Of a stretch of 64,000 bases of DNA, positions 18,905-27,521 are shown in pieces. Numbering within the stretch: position 1 is the first letter of the stretch; each line of letters starts with the position of its first letter. Below the pieces are notes generated by a model. That model did no database searches. It saw only the letters and a program-made list of their open reading frames with translations, and was not told the origin of the DNA. The stretch is taken from assembly GCA_040882845.1 (NCBI GenBank), contig JBBEAM010000007.1, positions 496,001 through 560,000 of the forward strand, in the 5' to 3' direction. The translations under genes were made by a program, and so were the position numbers. Origin of the DNA: JBBEAM01 sp040882845 (GTDB lineage Bacteria > Pseudomonadota > Alphaproteobacteria > Kiloniellales > DSM-21159).

Positions 18905-19599
18905 TCAATACTCGTCGTGCCGTTGCACCCAGGCCATGGTGAAGTCGAGGGTCTCCTCATCGCGGCCTTTGGGGACGAGGTCGAGGAGGTGGTAGGCGCC
19001 GTTGATCTCCTCGATGCCGCGGCCGTAGGTGGAGTAGCTGTGGAAGACCTCCCCCGCCGCGTCCTTGGCGAAGACGCTGAGGCCCGGCAGCTCGCCGTAG
19101 CCTTCGACCCAATCGTAGTTGTGGTAGACCTTGCCCGCGGCGAGCTGTTCGGGGTGTAGGAGGCCTGATAATCGAAATTGAAGTCGCTGCCGTGGGAGGA
19201 AACCCAGGGAAAGCTCCAGCCCATGCGCGTCCTGTAGGCCTCGATCCTGGCCAGCGGTGCGCGCGATACGGCGATGAAGGTCACGTCGCGCTGCGCGAGA
19301 TGGACCGGGATGCCCTCGAAGTTGTCGGCCCAGAAGGAGCAGGACTTGCAGCCTTCCTCCCAATCGGGGCCGAGCATGAAGTGATAGACCGCGAGCTGGG
19401 AGCGGCTGCCGAAAAGCTCGGAGAGGGTGAGGGGCCCGTCCGGCCCCTCGAAGGTGTAGTCCTTCTCCACCTTTTCCCAGGGCAGCGCCTGGCGCTGCCG
19501 GATCAGCGCATCGCGCTGGCGGGTGAATTCCTTCTCCGCCGCGAGCAGCTCGCGGCGCGCCTGCAGCCACGCGTCGTGTGAAACGACCTTGTTGCGCAT
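18905..19599 (-). pseudogene. DUF899 family thioredoxin-like protein, frameshifted
   Basis: The N-terminal 150 residues (KVVSHDAWLQARREL, the YHFMLGPDWEEGCKSCSFWAD thiol region and a WSFPWVSS motif) are intact DUF899, a thioredoxin-like family. After FDYQASYTP the frame breaks. The remainder (EQLAAGKVYHNYDWVEGYG through to WVQRHDEY and stop) continues in another frame. Adding one base near 19149-19155 (reading CCGGAACAG instead of CCGAACAG) restores the whole protein of about 231 residues. Either a real recent pseudogene or a one-base assembly error. It is the last gene of an ArsR-SRPBCC-DUF899 operon. Confidence 0.85.
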
Positions 19600-19623
19600 G
19601 GGTCTTCTCCTGGTTTGGACCGG

Positions 19624-20163
19624 TTACGCCGGCACGCGCCCCTCGTAGTCCTCTCTGAGCTCCACCCAGGCATCCCAGAAGGGCTCCGGCGCTTCGCCGC
19701 TGACGCGGGCTGCCAGCACGTCGAGGTGGGCGTGCCAGCCGGCGCCGACCATGACGCTGGTCCTGCGGTCGGGCAGGCGGCGGTGGATCAGGGTGAGCAG
19801 CACCTTGTCGCCGCGCGGCTTGAGGTCGATGGCGACCTCGCCGCTGCCGCTGTCGCCCCAGGTGAAGACCAGGCGATGCGGCGGATCGGCCTCGACGATC
19901 CTGCTCTCCATGGAGTGCTCGGCGCCGAAGCCCTCGGGCTTGTCGCCCGGCGGATCGGTCAACTCGTCGTTGCGCCAGGTCAGCGTGAAGGGCGCGTCGG
20001 CCTCCAGGGTCATCTCGCCGGCGGCCAGCCACTTGCGGCGCAGCTCGCTCTCGGTGAGATAGGCCCAGACCCGCTCGATCGGGCCGGGTAGCAGGCGCTG
20101 GATCTTCAGGGTGGCGGGTTCGATCAGCGCGCCGTAGCGGTCGAGCGTTGCAGCGTCGGTCAT
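19624..20163 (-). CDS. SRPBCC family (AHSA1-like) protein
   Basis: 179 residues if started at the ATG at 20163, which overlaps the arsR stop as ATGA; the longer open frame upstream is inside arsR. It shows the AHSA1/START-type pattern: PGPIERVWAYLTESELRRKWLA near residue 25, a central TLTWRNDEL, and a C-terminal TSVMVGAGWHAHLDVLAA. These helix-grip proteins bind hydrophobic ligands. They are very often paired with an ArsR regulator, as here, and with DUF899-type genes, though the physiological ligand is not known. Confidence 0.88.
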   Translation of the reverse strand: MTDAATLDRYGALIEPATLKIQRLLPGPIERVWAYLTESELRRKWLAAGEMTLEADAPFTLTWRNDELTDPPGDKPEGFGAEHSMESRIVEADPPHRLVFTWGDSGSGEVAIDLKPRGDKVLLTLIHRRLPDRRTSVMVGAGWHAHLDVLAARVSGEAPEPFWDAWVELREDYEGRVPA

Positions 20164-20528
20164 GTCTCGTCTCCTGTTTGGGGGGCGGGGGGGTGTTTTC
20201 CGGCCTCCTCGCGGAGCAGCCGGTCGAGGGCGTCGAGGCGGCCGGTCCAGAAGCGCTCGTAGAAGCTCAGCCATTCGTGAGCGCTTGCCAGCGGGCCGGG
20301 GTCGAGGCGGCAGATATGACTGCGGCCGCGCACCTCCCGCCGGATCAGCCCGGCCTTTTCCAGCACCTTGATGTGCTTGGAGGCGGCGGCCAGCGACATC
20401 TCGAAGGGTGCGGCGAGCTGGCCGACCGTGCGCTCGCCCACGGCGAGCGCGCCGAGCATCCGGCGGCGGGTCGTATCGCCAAGCGCGTGGAAGACGGGGG
20501 TCAGATCCGCTGTCTGTTGCTCAACCAT
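20160..20528 (-). CDS. ArsR family transcriptional regulator
   Basis: 122 residues. A winged helix-turn-helix spans about 10-90: VFHALGDTTRRRMLGAL, then MSLAAASKHIKVLEKAGLI as recognition helix and HICRLDPGPLA in the wing. There is no metal-binding CxC in the recognition helix, so it belongs to the metal-independent group that controls SRPBCC genes. The start ATG lies inside a perfect inverted repeat, and the promoter is so close that the mRNA is predicted leaderless. Together these imply tight autorepression of the arsR-SRPBCC-DUF899 operon. Confidence 0.92.
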   Translation of the reverse strand: MVEQQTADLTPVFHALGDTTRRRMLGALAVGERTVGQLAAPFEMSLAAASKHIKVLEKAGLIRREVRGRSHICRLDPGPLASAHEWLSFYERFWTGRLDALDRLLREEAGKHPPAPQTGDET

Positions 20529-20576
20529 AAGGTTGAATATAGAAACCTACCCCAGGATAGTCAACCGAATAGTTGA
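20521..20576 (-). promoter_or_regulatory. arsR operon promoter with two operator palindromes
   Basis: On the minus strand TTGACT (20564-20559) and TATATT (20541-20536) are 17 bp apart, close to consensus. Two 16-bp sites of the TCAAC...GTTGA type frame it. Site 1 at 20521-20536 (TCAACC-ATAA-GGTTGA, perfect) overlaps the start codon. Site 2 at 20561-20576 (TCAAC-CGAATA-GTTGA) covers the -35. The centres are 40 bp apart. ArsR dimers on both would block RNA polymerase. The predicted RNA start is one or two bases from the ATG. Confidence 0.65.
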
Positions 20577-20646
20577 GTATCTGGCCGCTGGCGCCGGCAG
20601 CCTTGGCGTTGCTGGACTTTTCATACTTTCCCGCTATGAAAAGCGC

Positions 20647-21363
20647 ATGATCTACCTACGCGACCGCAATCTTCTTTTCCTCAAGCCGCGCAAGACGGCG
20701 GGCACCAGCGTCGAGATCGCGCTATCGCGCCATGCGGGGCCGGGGGACATCGTCACGCCGCTGGTGCTGGGCGATGAATTGCTGCGAATGGAGCTCGGCG
20801 GGCAGTTTCCGATCAACTGGTCCGACCCGATCCTGGAGCGCGACTACGCGGAGCAGGTCGAGCGTCACCGGGACAGCGCGGAGCTGAACAAGACCCTCTT
20901 CAGTCTCAAATCGTCGCGCTACGTCAACCACATGAATCCGAGGCAGATCGTGGAGGCCGCCAGCGAGCGCTTCCTGCTCGAATCCGAGGTGGTGACCATG
21001 TGCCGCCACCCCTATGAGGTCTTCGTGTCCCAGGTCTATTACTTCATGGCCTATCAGAAGCTGGAGGTGTCGTTTACGCAGCTGGCGGACGAACTCGCGC
21101 ACAAGGTCTATACCAACGTGGCCTACTACGGTTATCGGGGCCGCACTCTGCCGCGGTTCGTGATTCGTTACGAGCAGATGAAGGAGGACATGCGGCAGCT
21201 CGAAAAGGACTTCGATCTCGACCTGCTCGCCAAGCTTCCCGTGACCAAGAAAGGCAAGCGCGCCGACCGCCGCCCGGCCGGCGAACTCCTGACCGAGTGC
21301 CAAAAGGAAATCTGCTACACGCGGAACAAGGCGATCTTCGAACGCTTCGGCTACGCAAGATAA
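20647..21363 (+). CDS. Sulfotransferase family protein
   Basis: 238 residues from the ATG at 20647; no good ribosome site is seen, and the frame is open upstream. FLKPRKTAGTSVE (11-23) fits the 5'-phosphosulfate-binding loop of PAPS-dependent sulfotransferases, and CRHPYEVFVSQVYYF (about 119-133) fits the 3'-phosphate-binding motif (R-x-P...S...Y). It should transfer sulfate from PAPS to a sugar or other hydroxyl. A large surface acyltransferase gene follows on the opposite strand, so a role in decorating cell-surface glycans is a reasonable inference. No PAPS synthesis genes lie in the window. Confidence 0.75.
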   Translation: MIYLRDRNLLFLKPRKTAGTSVEIALSRHAGPGDIVTPLVLGDELLRMELGGQFPINWSDPILERDYAEQVERHRDSAELNKTLFSLKSSRYVNHMNPRQIVEAASERFLLESEVVTMCRHPYEVFVSQVYYFMAYQKLEVSFTQLADELAHKVYTNVAYYGYRGRTLPRFVIRYEQMKEDMRQLEKDFDLDLLAKLPVTKKGKRADRRPAGELLTECQKEICYTRNKAIFERFGYAR

Positions 21364-21399
21364 GGTCGTGTCGGAAGCTGCTGTCCATCCCCTCTGAAT

Positions 21400-23442
21400 C
21401 TACTGCAAAATCAGGCCGATCAGTTCGGGCCCGAGAACCTCTCCCGACCCGAAGGCGGAGAGATGGTCGTCATCGACATAGAGCGGCCGGTTCCCTTCGA
21501 GAACCTGGCAGGTAGGGCGGCATAGCAGCGGCGCGATGCGCACGAAGTCGACACCTTCCGCCTCGGCCAGGCGATACAGGACGTCATTGGCCTCCGCGTT
21601 GCGCGCCTCGATCTCGGAGAGGTTCGGCGCCTCTGGCAGCGGCAGGGCCAGCTTGGCGCGGAGCGCGAGGGTCGCCGGCACGTCCCAGCCGATCTCGGGC
21701 ACACCGCCCAGCAGCACGACGGCGACGCCGGCGCGCCGGAGGCGATCGACCAGGTTTTCAAGGCCGCGCAGGAACAAGGCGGCCGTACCAGGGCCGGAGG
21801 CGCCATTCATCTCGACGAGCCGGATGTCCTCACCGGCTTCGCCGGTTGCGCGTTCGCCCGTGGCGGTCAGGGCCCAGCGCGCCGAGAGAACGACGGTATC
21901 GATGCCGCTGTTCCCGGCTTCGATCAGCTCGATGTAAGTGTTGTTGAAGGCGACACAGGCCGGCCAGCTCCAATCGTCGCGTCGCACGCCAAGCAAGGGC
22001 GGGCAGGCGATCTGCGAGGCGAGATAACCGGACCTGCCCGCCTTGCTTGCAACGCTGTCCAAGGCCCACATCAGGGTCGAAGCATGGCTGTCGCCCCAAA
22101 GCAGCACCGTTCCCGTGACCTGCTCCACGCCGATCCGGCAGAGGCCGTCCTTGGGAAGCCGGTTCATGCAGCTTTTTCTGTAGCGCTCGCTATCGCTTTC
22201 GGCGGTCTGTAGCACGTGGAGCTCGTCGGGTAGCCGCCTGGGCAGGCCATCGGCGGCGATGACCGCGGAAGCGAGCAGGGTGCAGAGAGCCGCGCCTGCG
22301 AGCGACAAGGAAAAGATCCGCCGCCGCGAGATCCGCCCCTTGCGACGGAAGGGCTGCTCCACCCAACGCCAGGACAGATAGGCGGCCAGGAAGGAGGCGA
22401 GGATGGCTCCGGCCGCGACCTCCGCCGGCAGCTCTACCGTGCCGAAGCCGAGACGCAAGAAGACCAGAATGGGCCAGTGCCAAAGATACAGGGAATAGGA
22501 GATCAGGCCGATCAGCACCAAGGGCTTCCAGCCCAGGACGCGGGCGAAGCCGTGGTCGCCTCCGGCACGGATCACCAGCGCTGCGCCGAGGCAGGGAAGC
22601 AGCGCGGCGACCCCCGGAAAGGGAACGCTCGAATCGTAGGCCAGGGCCGCGATGAGGATCATCGCGGTGCCGAGGAAGGCGACGCAAGCGTTGAGGCGCC
22701 TTCCCGGCAGCCGGGGCACGACGCCCAGCGCCAAGGCAGCGCCGAGCATCAGTTCCCAGGCGCGGGTCGGCAGAAGGTAGAAGCCCGCGGCAGCGAAGCC
22801 GTCCACCGCGAGTACACTGGCCAGCAGGGAAAGGCCGAATACCGCGGCCATGGCGGCGATCCGAAAGCTGTTGGCGCGCCTGCCGGGCAGAAGCAGCAAC
22901 AACAGCGGCCAGAGGATATAGAACTGCTCCTCGACTGCGAGTGTCCAAGTATGGAGCAGTATCCGGTACTCGGCGGCGGTCGAGAAGTAGTCGGTCGCCT
23001 GCCAAAAGTAGAAATTGGATGCAAAGAAGGTCGTCGCTAGAACGGATTTCGAGAAATCCTCGAAAGCGGAGGCTTGGAACAGGAAGAACGCGCCGATGCC
23101 GCTGACCAGCATGACCGTGAAGAGCGCTGGCAGGATACGACGTGCGCGGCGTTCATAGAAACCTGCGAGTGAAAACTGCCGGGTTTCGATCTCGGCAAGC
23201 AGGATGCCGGTGATCAGATAGCCAGAAATGACGAAAAAGACGTCGACTCCGACGAAGCCTCCTGACAGGGCGGAAAAGCCCGCGTGGTAGAAGACGACCG
23301 GGAGGACCGCGACCGCCCGCAGCCCGTCGATGTCGGGGCGATAGCTCAGGCTGGCCAAAGGCAGCCTGGGATATCGCGCGCCAAGGGGAGGATTTCCGCC
23401 CTTATGGGACTTCGGCGAAGATCCGCCAAGCCGCAGCCTCAA
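21400..23442 (-). CDS. Acyltransferase 3 (OafA/YrhL-like) fused to SGNH domain
   Basis: About 680 residues. The N-terminal integral membrane acyltransferase-3 domain starts with YRPDIDGLRAVAVLPVVFYH and GVDVFFVISGYLIT and has about ten hydrophobic helices up to residue 390. A periplasmic SGNH hydrolase-like domain follows, with LLWGDSHAS (block I serine) and a C-terminal DDDHLSAFGS (catalytic Asp/His). Such proteins O-acetylate lipopolysaccharide O-antigen or exopolysaccharide. Both candidate starts are TTG (23442 with AGGTGA just upstream, or one about 28 codons later). An AT-rich 150-bp spacer precedes it. Confidence 0.88.
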   Translation of the reverse strand: MRLRLGGSSPKSHKGGNPPLGARYPRLPLASLSYRPDIDGLRAVAVLPVVFYHAGFSALSGGFVGVDVFFVISGYLITGILLAEIETRQFSLAGFYERRARRILPALFTVMLVSGIGAFFLFQASAFEDFSKSVLATTFFASNFYFWQATDYFSTAAEYRILLHTWTLAVEEQFYILWPLLLLLLPGRRANSFRIAAMAAVFGLSLLASVLAVDGFAAAGFYLLPTRAWELMLGAALALGVVPRLPGRRLNACVAFLGTAMILIAALAYDSSVPFPGVAALLPCLGAALVIRAGGDHGFARVLGWKPLVLIGLISYSLYLWHWPILVFLRLGFGTVELPAEVAAGAILASFLAAYLSWRWVEQPFRRKGRISRRRIFSLSLAGAALCTLLASAVIAADGLPRRLPDELHVLQTAESDSERYRKSCMNRLPKDGLCRIGVEQVTGTVLLWGDSHASTLMWALDSVASKAGRSGYLASQIACPPLLGVRRDDWSWPACVAFNNTYIELIEAGNSGIDTVVLSARWALTATGERATGEAGEDIRLVEMNGASGPGTAALFLRGLENLVDRLRRAGVAVVLLGGVPEIGWDVPATLALRAKLALPLPEAPNLSEIEARNAEANDVLYRLAEAEGVDFVRIAPLLCRPTCQVLEGNRPLYVDDDHLSAFGSGEVLGPELIGLILQ

Positions 23443-23592
23443 TAATCACCTAGGAGAGTATTGACGCTGAATCTATCTCTGCAGACAAGAAAAAAAGCAA
23501 TCCTGAGGCGAGTATCAGAGGCGCTAAAACGATAAGTTCTATCTATCCGTTTGCGAGATCACGGCTGATCGGCGCGGTAACGCAAAGCGCGG

Positions 23593-23802
23593 TTAGTTCT
23601 CCTCCGGCGGCTGGCCGAGCAGGCAGTGCTTGGTGAAGGCGCCGGCTTCGTTGACCGTCCAGTCGCCGGTCGGCTTGTCCTTCATCTCCTCGCACCACTC
23701 GGGGCTGCCGAGCTCCGGCTCGCAGGCGGCGAGAACGCCCAGGGCCAGTCCGAGCCCGGCGCCGAGCGCGAGGCTCCTCAGGATGGTCTTGCTTGCGGTC
23801 AC
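23593..23802 (-). CDS. DUF3012 small lipoprotein
   Basis: 69 residues from a GTG at 23802 with GGGGGAGG just upstream. A hydrophobic leader ends in the lipobox LAAC with Cys27 as the lipidated residue. The mature part (EPELGSPEWCEEMKDKPTGD, then WTVNEAGAFTKHCL) has the two conserved cysteines and the WC...KPKGDWT pattern of DUF3012. These are small outer-membrane-type lipoproteins of unknown function seen in marine bacteria. It is divergent from the next gene. The frame extends far upstream, but that part is only antisense shadow. Confidence 0.8.
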   Translation of the reverse strand: MTASKTILRSLALGAGLGLALGVLAACEPELGSPEWCEEMKDKPTGDWTVNEAGAFTKHCLLGQPPEEN

Positions 23803-23898
23803 GGCGTTCCTCCCCCAGGCTTGCGATCTCTGGAGTCTAGCCGATTCTCCGCGCGCCGTAAGCGCGAAGACCGGCACGGTAGGCGGAAAGGCGCGCTC

Positions 23899-24312
23899 AT
23901 GTTCTTCGGTCTCTTCGGTCTGCGCGAGCGCTCGCGTCACCTGCAGATCCTCGACGATCACCTGCGCGCCGCCGGGGTGCACCCGCTGCTGATCCCCGAG
24001 GAGATCAAGCTGACGGCGCTGAAGTTCGTCAAATCCGGCCCCGGCCTCGACAGCGGATCGCATCCCAACGAGCCCGCCCTGGCCGAGACGGCGCGGCTGC
24101 TCGCCTATTGCTTCTCCGGCCCGGAGGAGTTCGCCGAGAGCAACGGCGCGAACTCCTGCGAGGCCGAGGAGCGCAAGCTCGCCCTGGCGCTGGAGGCCGG
24201 CGAGGGGCTCGAAGCGCAGCTCGTGATGCTCGCACTGGCCAGCGGCATCGCCCACAACTCCATCGCCGATCGCTTCGATGTCGAAGCCGGCGAGGAGGAA
24301 CCGGATAGCTAG
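23899..24312 (+). CDS. Hypothetical protein
   Basis: 137 residues from the ATG at 23899. It begins with a hydrophobic MFFGLFGL, then a soluble helical protein including HLQILDDHLRAAGVHPLLIPEEIKL and LAETARLLAYCFSG, ending in an acidic tail. There is no clear signal peptide, no catalytic motif and no family I can name. Codon use is normal for this genome, so it looks native. It is convergent with the DUF2794 gene, and the two stop codons interlock through CTAG. Confidence 0.65.
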   Translation: MFFGLFGLRERSRHLQILDDHLRAAGVHPLLIPEEIKLTALKFVKSGPGLDSGSHPNEPALAETARLLAYCFSGPEEFAESNGANSCEAEERKLALALEAGEGLEAQLVMLALASGIAHNSIADRFDVEAGEEEPDS

Positions 24313-24677
24313 GATACGACCTGCAGCTTGCGTTCGAAGACCCGCAGCGCCTCGGCCAGCTTGCCGGAGCGCGCGAGCTGCTGGCGGCCGCTGTACACCG
24401 CGTAGTCGAACTCCTTGCCCGGCTTGCTGCTGCCGTTCGCGCGCTTGGCGATGGAAAACAGCGGCTGGTCGTGGGTGTGACGGAAGATCGAGAACATCGC
24501 GATTCCGGGCTGATGGTCGATGGCGTAGTCGCGCCACTCCCCGGTCATCACGCGGCGGCTGTAGACGGAAAGAAGCTGGGTGAGTTCGCTGCGGTTGAAA
24601 TAGACGGCCCTTTGGCTGCGCCGCGGGCCACCGCCCTTTCCGGGCCGGAAGTCCTCAAGCAGGTGCAGCTGCCCCAT
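24309..24677 (-). CDS. DUF2794 domain-containing protein
   Basis: 122 residues. The central block YFNRSELTQLLSVYSRRVMTGEWRDYAID, followed by FSIFRHTHDQPLFSIAKR, is the alphaproteobacterial DUF2794 signature (F.R.EL..IL..Y...V..GEWRDYA). Small, soluble, no known function; typically a single gene conserved across the class. Its start faces the redoxin gene across about 170 bp that must hold both promoters. Confidence 0.85.
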   Translation of the reverse strand: MGQLHLLEDFRPGKGGGPRRSQRAVYFNRSELTQLLSVYSRRVMTGEWRDYAIDHQPGIAMFSIFRHTHDQPLFSIAKRANGSSKPGKEFDYAVYSGRQQLARSGKLAEALRVFERKLQVVS

Positions 24678-24848
24678 GAAAACTCCTTTGCAAGCGCCTC
24701 ATAACATTGCCGTTACACAGTTTTCCCGAAAACGGCGCGCAGGTCCAGTGCCCGCACGCCTCGCCGCCGGGCAAGCGGCGATTGAACGGGACGGGGCAAG
24801 GACCTAGCTAGGGGGTATCCTCTGGTGCGCATGCGAAGGAGCTTAGCC

Positions 24849-25400
24849 ATGGCTGCAGTCCCCCCGATCTGCGATTTCGGCTGGATCGCCCACGACTTCA
24901 CCCTGCAGGCGACGGATGGCCAAACCTACAGCCTAGCGGACCTGCGCGGCGAAAGAGGCACCCTGCTGATGTTCATCTGCAACCACTGCCCCTACGTGCG
25001 TTCGGTGATCGAGCGCATCGTGCGCGATGCGGAGGAGTTGCAGGGCCTGGACATCGGCGTGGCGGCGATCATGTCCAACGACACTGCCGCTTACCCGGAG
25101 GACTCCTTCGACAAGATGAAGGACTTCGCCCGCGATCACGGCTTCACCTTCCCCTACCTCTTCGACAGGCAGCAGACCGTGGCCGCCGCCTACAACGCGG
25201 TCTGCACGCCGGATTTCTTCGGTTTCAACAGCGAACTCGAGCTGCAGTACCGGGGCCGCCTCGACGAAAGCAAAACCACGCCGGTGCCCGATGCCCGCCG
25301 CGAGCTCTTCGAGGCGATGAACCGGATCGCCGAAACCGGGCAGGGGCCGAAGGAACAGATCGCCTCCATGGGCTGCTCGATCAAGTGGCGGGCCGCCTAG
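24849..25400 (+). CDS. Redoxin / thioredoxin-like peroxiredoxin family protein
   Basis: 183 residues from the ATG at 24849, which has AAGGAG eight bases upstream. It is an AhpC/TSA-Redoxin fold: DFTLQATDGQTYSLADLRGE strand region, then FICNHCPYVRSV (about 48-59) with a CxxC thiol pair, then PDFFGFNSELELQYRGRLD. This C-N-H-C-P-Y-V subgroup is common in proteobacteria as a cytoplasmic thiol-dependent reductase of undefined substrate; there is no signal peptide. Single gene between DUF2794 and the yfgM-bamB-der operon. Confidence 0.85.
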   Translation: MAAVPPICDFGWIAHDFTLQATDGQTYSLADLRGERGTLLMFICNHCPYVRSVIERIVRDAEELQGLDIGVAAIMSNDTAAYPEDSFDKMKDFARDHGFTFPYLFDRQQTVAAAYNAVCTPDFFGFNSELELQYRGRLDESKTTPVPDARRELFEAMNRIAETGQGPKEQIASMGCSIKWRAA

Positions 25401-25515
25401 CTCGCGGGCTCGCCGCAAGATCGCGGCTTGAACGGGCGCGGGATCACCTTTATCAAGCCCGCTGCGGCGCGCTATCATCGCTCGTACGCGCCGAGCGCCA
25501 GCCCAAGGTGATCCA

Positions 25516-26160
25516 GTGACCGACATTTTCCAGGAAGTCGACGAGGAAGTCCGCGCAGAGCGGTACAAGAAGCTCTGGCAGAAGTATGGCTGGGTCGTCA
25601 TCGCGGCGGCTGTCCTGCTGGTGATCGGCGTTGGCGGTTATGAGGGCTGGAAAGCCTATCGCCAGGATCAGCAGCTTGAGGAATCGGTCCGTTACTCCAG
25701 TGCTATGGATGCGATTGGGTCCGGCAACGCCCAGCAGGGGATTGCCGAGCTGGAGGCGCTCGCCGAGGACGGCTCCTACGGCTACAGCGAGCTCGCCGCC
25801 TTCGAGGCGGCGCGGGCGCGGATCGAGGCCGGAGAGGTAGAGGTTGGAGTCGCGGCCTATCGTGAAATCGCCGCGGACGGGTCCGCCGATCCCTCGCTGC
25901 GTGCCATGGCCCGGTTTCTGGCGGTGATGAACGGGCTGGAACAGGGCAACCCGGCGGACTTGCAAGCCGAGCTGGCGCCGCTGATCGAGACGGGAAATCC
26001 CTTTCGTCCCGCGGCGCTGGAACTTTCGGCGATGATCGCGCTGCAGCAGGGCGACACGCAGACGGCGCGCGAACGCTATGCCCAGATCGCCGACGACCCG
26101 GGGGCTCCACAGGGCCTGCGCACCCGCGCGGCCCAGATGCTGAACGGCTTGGGGGAATAA
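25516..26160 (+). CDS. YfgM-like tetratricopeptide repeat inner-membrane protein
   Basis: 214 residues: a short cytoplasmic N-terminus (MTDIFQEVDEEVRAERYKKLW), one transmembrane helix at about 25-43, then a helical TPR-like periplasmic domain rich in Ala/Glu pairs. This is the YfgM/TPR-21 layout. YfgM in E. coli associates with the SecYEG translocon and PpiD and supports folding of envelope proteins. It is followed 1 bp later by bamB and then der, the same order as in E. coli (yfgM-bamB-der), which supports the call. Confidence 0.87.
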   Translation: MTDIFQEVDEEVRAERYKKLWQKYGWVVIAAAVLLVIGVGGYEGWKAYRQDQQLEESVRYSSAMDAIGSGNAQQGIAELEALAEDGSYGYSELAAFEAARARIEAGEVEVGVAAYREIAADGSADPSLRAMARFLAVMNGLEQGNPADLQAELAPLIETGNPFRPAALELSAMIALQQGDTQTARERYAQIADDPGAPQGLRTRAAQMLNGLGE

Positions 26161-26161
26161 C

Positions 26162-27490
26162 ATGGCGATCCTTCTGCGCGGCCTTGCTCTCACCCTGTTT
26201 TGTCTTGCTATCGCCGGCTGCAGCACAGTCGAGGATCTTTTCAAGGAAGACGAGGAGCTGCTGCCCGGCGAGCGCATCGCGATTCTCTCGCTCGAGCGCG
26301 GGCTGGAAGCCGATCCGGCGATCGCCGACCTGCGGGTGACCCTGCCGCCGGCGCAGCCCAACAGCGAATGGCCGACCGCGGGTGGCAACAACGCCCATGC
26401 TCTGGGGCATGTCGCGCTCTCCGGCGGCCTGCAGCGCGCCTGGACGGCAGGCGTCGGCGAGAGCTCCGACGATTCAGGCAAGATCCTGACGCAGCCGGTG
26501 GTCGCCAACGGCCGCGTCTTCACCATGGACTCCCGCGCTCAGGTATCCGCCTTCGACGCCGGCAGCGGCGGCGCCATCTGGCGCAACGACCTGCAGCCCG
26601 AGGACGAAGACGACGGTTTCTTCGGCGGCGGCCTGGCGGTCGCGAACGGCCGGATTTACGTGACCACCGGTTTCGCCAAGGTCTTCGCGCTGGACGCCGG
26701 CAGCGGCGGCGTGATCTGGGAAGCCTCGGTCCCGGCGCCGATGCGCGCCGCGCCGACCGTCGCCGACGGCCGGGTCTTCGCCATCACCCTGGACAATGCC
26801 GTCTATGCCTTCAATGCCGAGGACGGCGCGCCGCTCTGGCAGCATATCGGGTTCCAGGAACTGGCCGGCCTGATCGGCGCCGCCAGCCCGGCAGTCAGCG
26901 GGTCGACCGTGATCGCCCCCTATTCCTCCGGCGAGATCTTCGCCCTGCTGGCTGAAAACGGCCGCGAGCTGTGGAGCGACAACCTGGCAACCCGGAACCG
27001 TACGGACCAGGCCAGCGATCTGGCGGACATCCGCGCGCTGCCGGTGATCGACGGCAACCGGGTCTTCGCCATCAGCCATTCCGGCCGGATGGCCGCCATC
27101 GACATGCGGCGCGGCCTGCGCGCCTGGGATATCGGGCTCGGCGGCAAGGAAATGCCCTGGCTCGCCGGAGATTTCCTCTTTGTCATCACCAAGGATGCGC
27201 AGCTGGTCGCCGTAACCCGCGATCAGGGCCGGATCCGCTGGGTGACGAATCTCGACCGCTGGGAAGATCCCGAGGATCGTGAAGGCCCGATTGCCTGGAC
27301 CGGGCCGGTGCTGGCCGGCGACCGCCTGGTCGTGGCTTCGAGCACCGGCGTCGCCCTGACCCTGTCGCCCTACGACGGCGAGGTTCTCGGCGCTACGGAG
27401 CTGCCGGGGTCGGTCTCGGTGCCGCCGGTGGTGGCCAACGGCATCCTCTACTTCGTGACCGATGGGGGGGACCTCGTCGCGCTGCGCTGA
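26162..27490 (+). CDS. bamB: Outer membrane protein assembly factor BamB
   Basis: 442 residues. A signal peptide ends in the lipobox IAGC with Cys20 lipidated. From about residue 60 it has repeated beta-propeller blades of the PQQ-binding type, each with the FALDAGSGGVIWE-like pattern (AFDAGSGGAIW, ALDAGSGGVIW, AFNAEDGAPLW). It would be a periplasmic lipoprotein of the BAM complex that hands over outer membrane beta-barrels. It sits between the TPR gene and der, and its last 29 bp lie close to the der start. It is slightly longer than the E. coli protein. Confidence 0.93.
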   Translation: MAILLRGLALTLFCLAIAGCSTVEDLFKEDEELLPGERIAILSLERGLEADPAIADLRVTLPPAQPNSEWPTAGGNNAHALGHVALSGGLQRAWTAGVGESSDDSGKILTQPVVANGRVFTMDSRAQVSAFDAGSGGAIWRNDLQPEDEDDGFFGGGLAVANGRIYVTTGFAKVFALDAGSGGVIWEASVPAPMRAAPTVADGRVFAITLDNAVYAFNAEDGAPLWQHIGFQELAGLIGAASPAVSGSTVIAPYSSGEIFALLAENGRELWSDNLATRNRTDQASDLADIRALPVIDGNRVFAISHSGRMAAIDMRRGLRAWDIGLGGKEMPWLAGDFLFVITKDAQLVAVTRDQGRIRWVTNLDRWEDPEDREGPIAWTGPVLAGDRLVVASSTGVALTLSPYDGEVLGATELPGSVSVPPVVANGILYFVTDGGDLVALR

Positions 27491-27521
27491 GGCGCTGGAC
27501 GCGAGGCGTCTCGACAAACCC

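Noticed and set aside
23443..23592. AT-rich 150-bp spacer upstream of the acyltransferase gene as a further inserted element
   Set aside because: It is short, has no repeats at its ends and no gene; it is more likely a promoter region.
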